Source: Suillus spraguei
Taxonomy: Eukaryota; Basidiomycota; Agaricomycetes; Boletales; Suillaceae
NCBI GenBank assembly: GCA_016800925.1
Contig: JABCPU010001064.1
Coordinates: 1 to 17,174 of the forward strand
Direction of reading: 5' to 3'
DNA: 17,174 nucleotides
Shown: positions 16,817 through 17,174 of the stretch, piece after piece
Numbering within the stretch: the first letter of the stretch is position 1
How the letters are laid out: the number at the start of each line of letters is the position of its first letter
The notes under the pieces: generated by a model
Database searches by the model: none
The model's input: the letters and a program-made list of their open reading frames with translations, nothing else
What the model was told of the DNA's origin: nothing
Translations under genes and position numbers: made by a program

Positions 16817-17174
16817 GAAATCAAAACTCTATAGTTCTGCCGCTAGTCGGCAGTCTAGGCCTTGTCTCACAAACGTGGTCGGTTCCCGTGATCATGGCGA
16901 CCGCCACACTTGGGTCGAGTGCATTGCCCATGCAATTCACCTCCTTTAACTCACTGATTGGTCCGATCATGATCCCCTGGAATGCTCCCGCTCATCGACA
17001 TTCAGCGTTTACATTCCTTGTATTTTGATCGATACTGCTGCGCACTCATTCATTTCATGCATCGAGCTACCACCCTTGCAAACGTGCTGTGGTGCACATC
17101 GCTTATCATATCAGACGAAATCTAGCATATGATCACTGCTCTCCAACTTGAGTGTTCCAGTGTCTTCACAGAAC
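16817..17174. other. Unassigned end of window
   Basis: No continuation of the Harbinger transposase catalytic domain and no other gene could be recognised here on either strand. The reading after RHVGERFQ ends in a stop, and the following sequence may be unrelated DNA or a deleted junction. Confidence 0.5.

Overview
The window looks like repeat-rich, gene-poor DNA from a basidiomycete fungus, most likely an Agaricomycete. The basis is the combination of a Ty3/gypsy chromovirus, Harbinger-type Myb/SANT and transposase relics, a Helitron Rep relic, short 44-52 nt GT-AG introns with CTNAY-like branch sites, and CpG-to-TpG/CpA differences between repeat copies. No host housekeeping gene was recognised and the species cannot be named from this sequence.

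Layout. 1-1850 is a satellite array of about eleven monomers of roughly 172 bp, followed by an imperfect inverted repeat (1872-1957). 2094-3260 holds a remnant that resembles the U5 end of a second LTR family on the minus strand, then a quasi-periodic array of a GGCCCACCCGTCT-like motif. 3261-4011 is a solo LTR on the minus strand and 4012-4336 a broken Helitron Rep fragment, also minus. 4337-12181 is a nearly full-length but dead Ty3/gypsy chromovirus on the plus strand: LTR, gag, a -1 frameshift signal, protease, reverse transcriptase, RNase H, integrase, chromodomain, an extra antisense gene, polypurine tract and LTR. From 12182 the sequence enters a broken Harbinger-type Myb/SANT-like gene in mid-exon. 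12990-16378 is mostly unassigned, apart from a two-exon 3' end of an unknown minus-strand gene (14789-15104) and a 30-nt inverted repeat pair about 3 kb apart. 16379-16816 is a frameshifted Harbinger transposase N-terminal region.

The most interesting part is the chromovirus. It retains (a) a strong predicted -1 ribosomal frameshift cassette at the gag/pol junction, with slippery A AAA AAT, the gag stop, a perfect 10-bp stem and a possible pseudoknot; (b) an 11-nt self-complementarity between the predicted 5' end of its RNA and the primer-binding site, as in Tf1-type self-primed elements; and (c) an antisense gene between pol and the 3' LTR that carries its own intron and a Zn2Cys6-like half-motif (CxxCRxxKxxC). 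The element's two flanks belong to different transposon relics (Helitron left, Harbinger right) and no target-site duplication is visible, so the locus has probably been rearranged by recombination. All readings come from inspection only; no database search was run.
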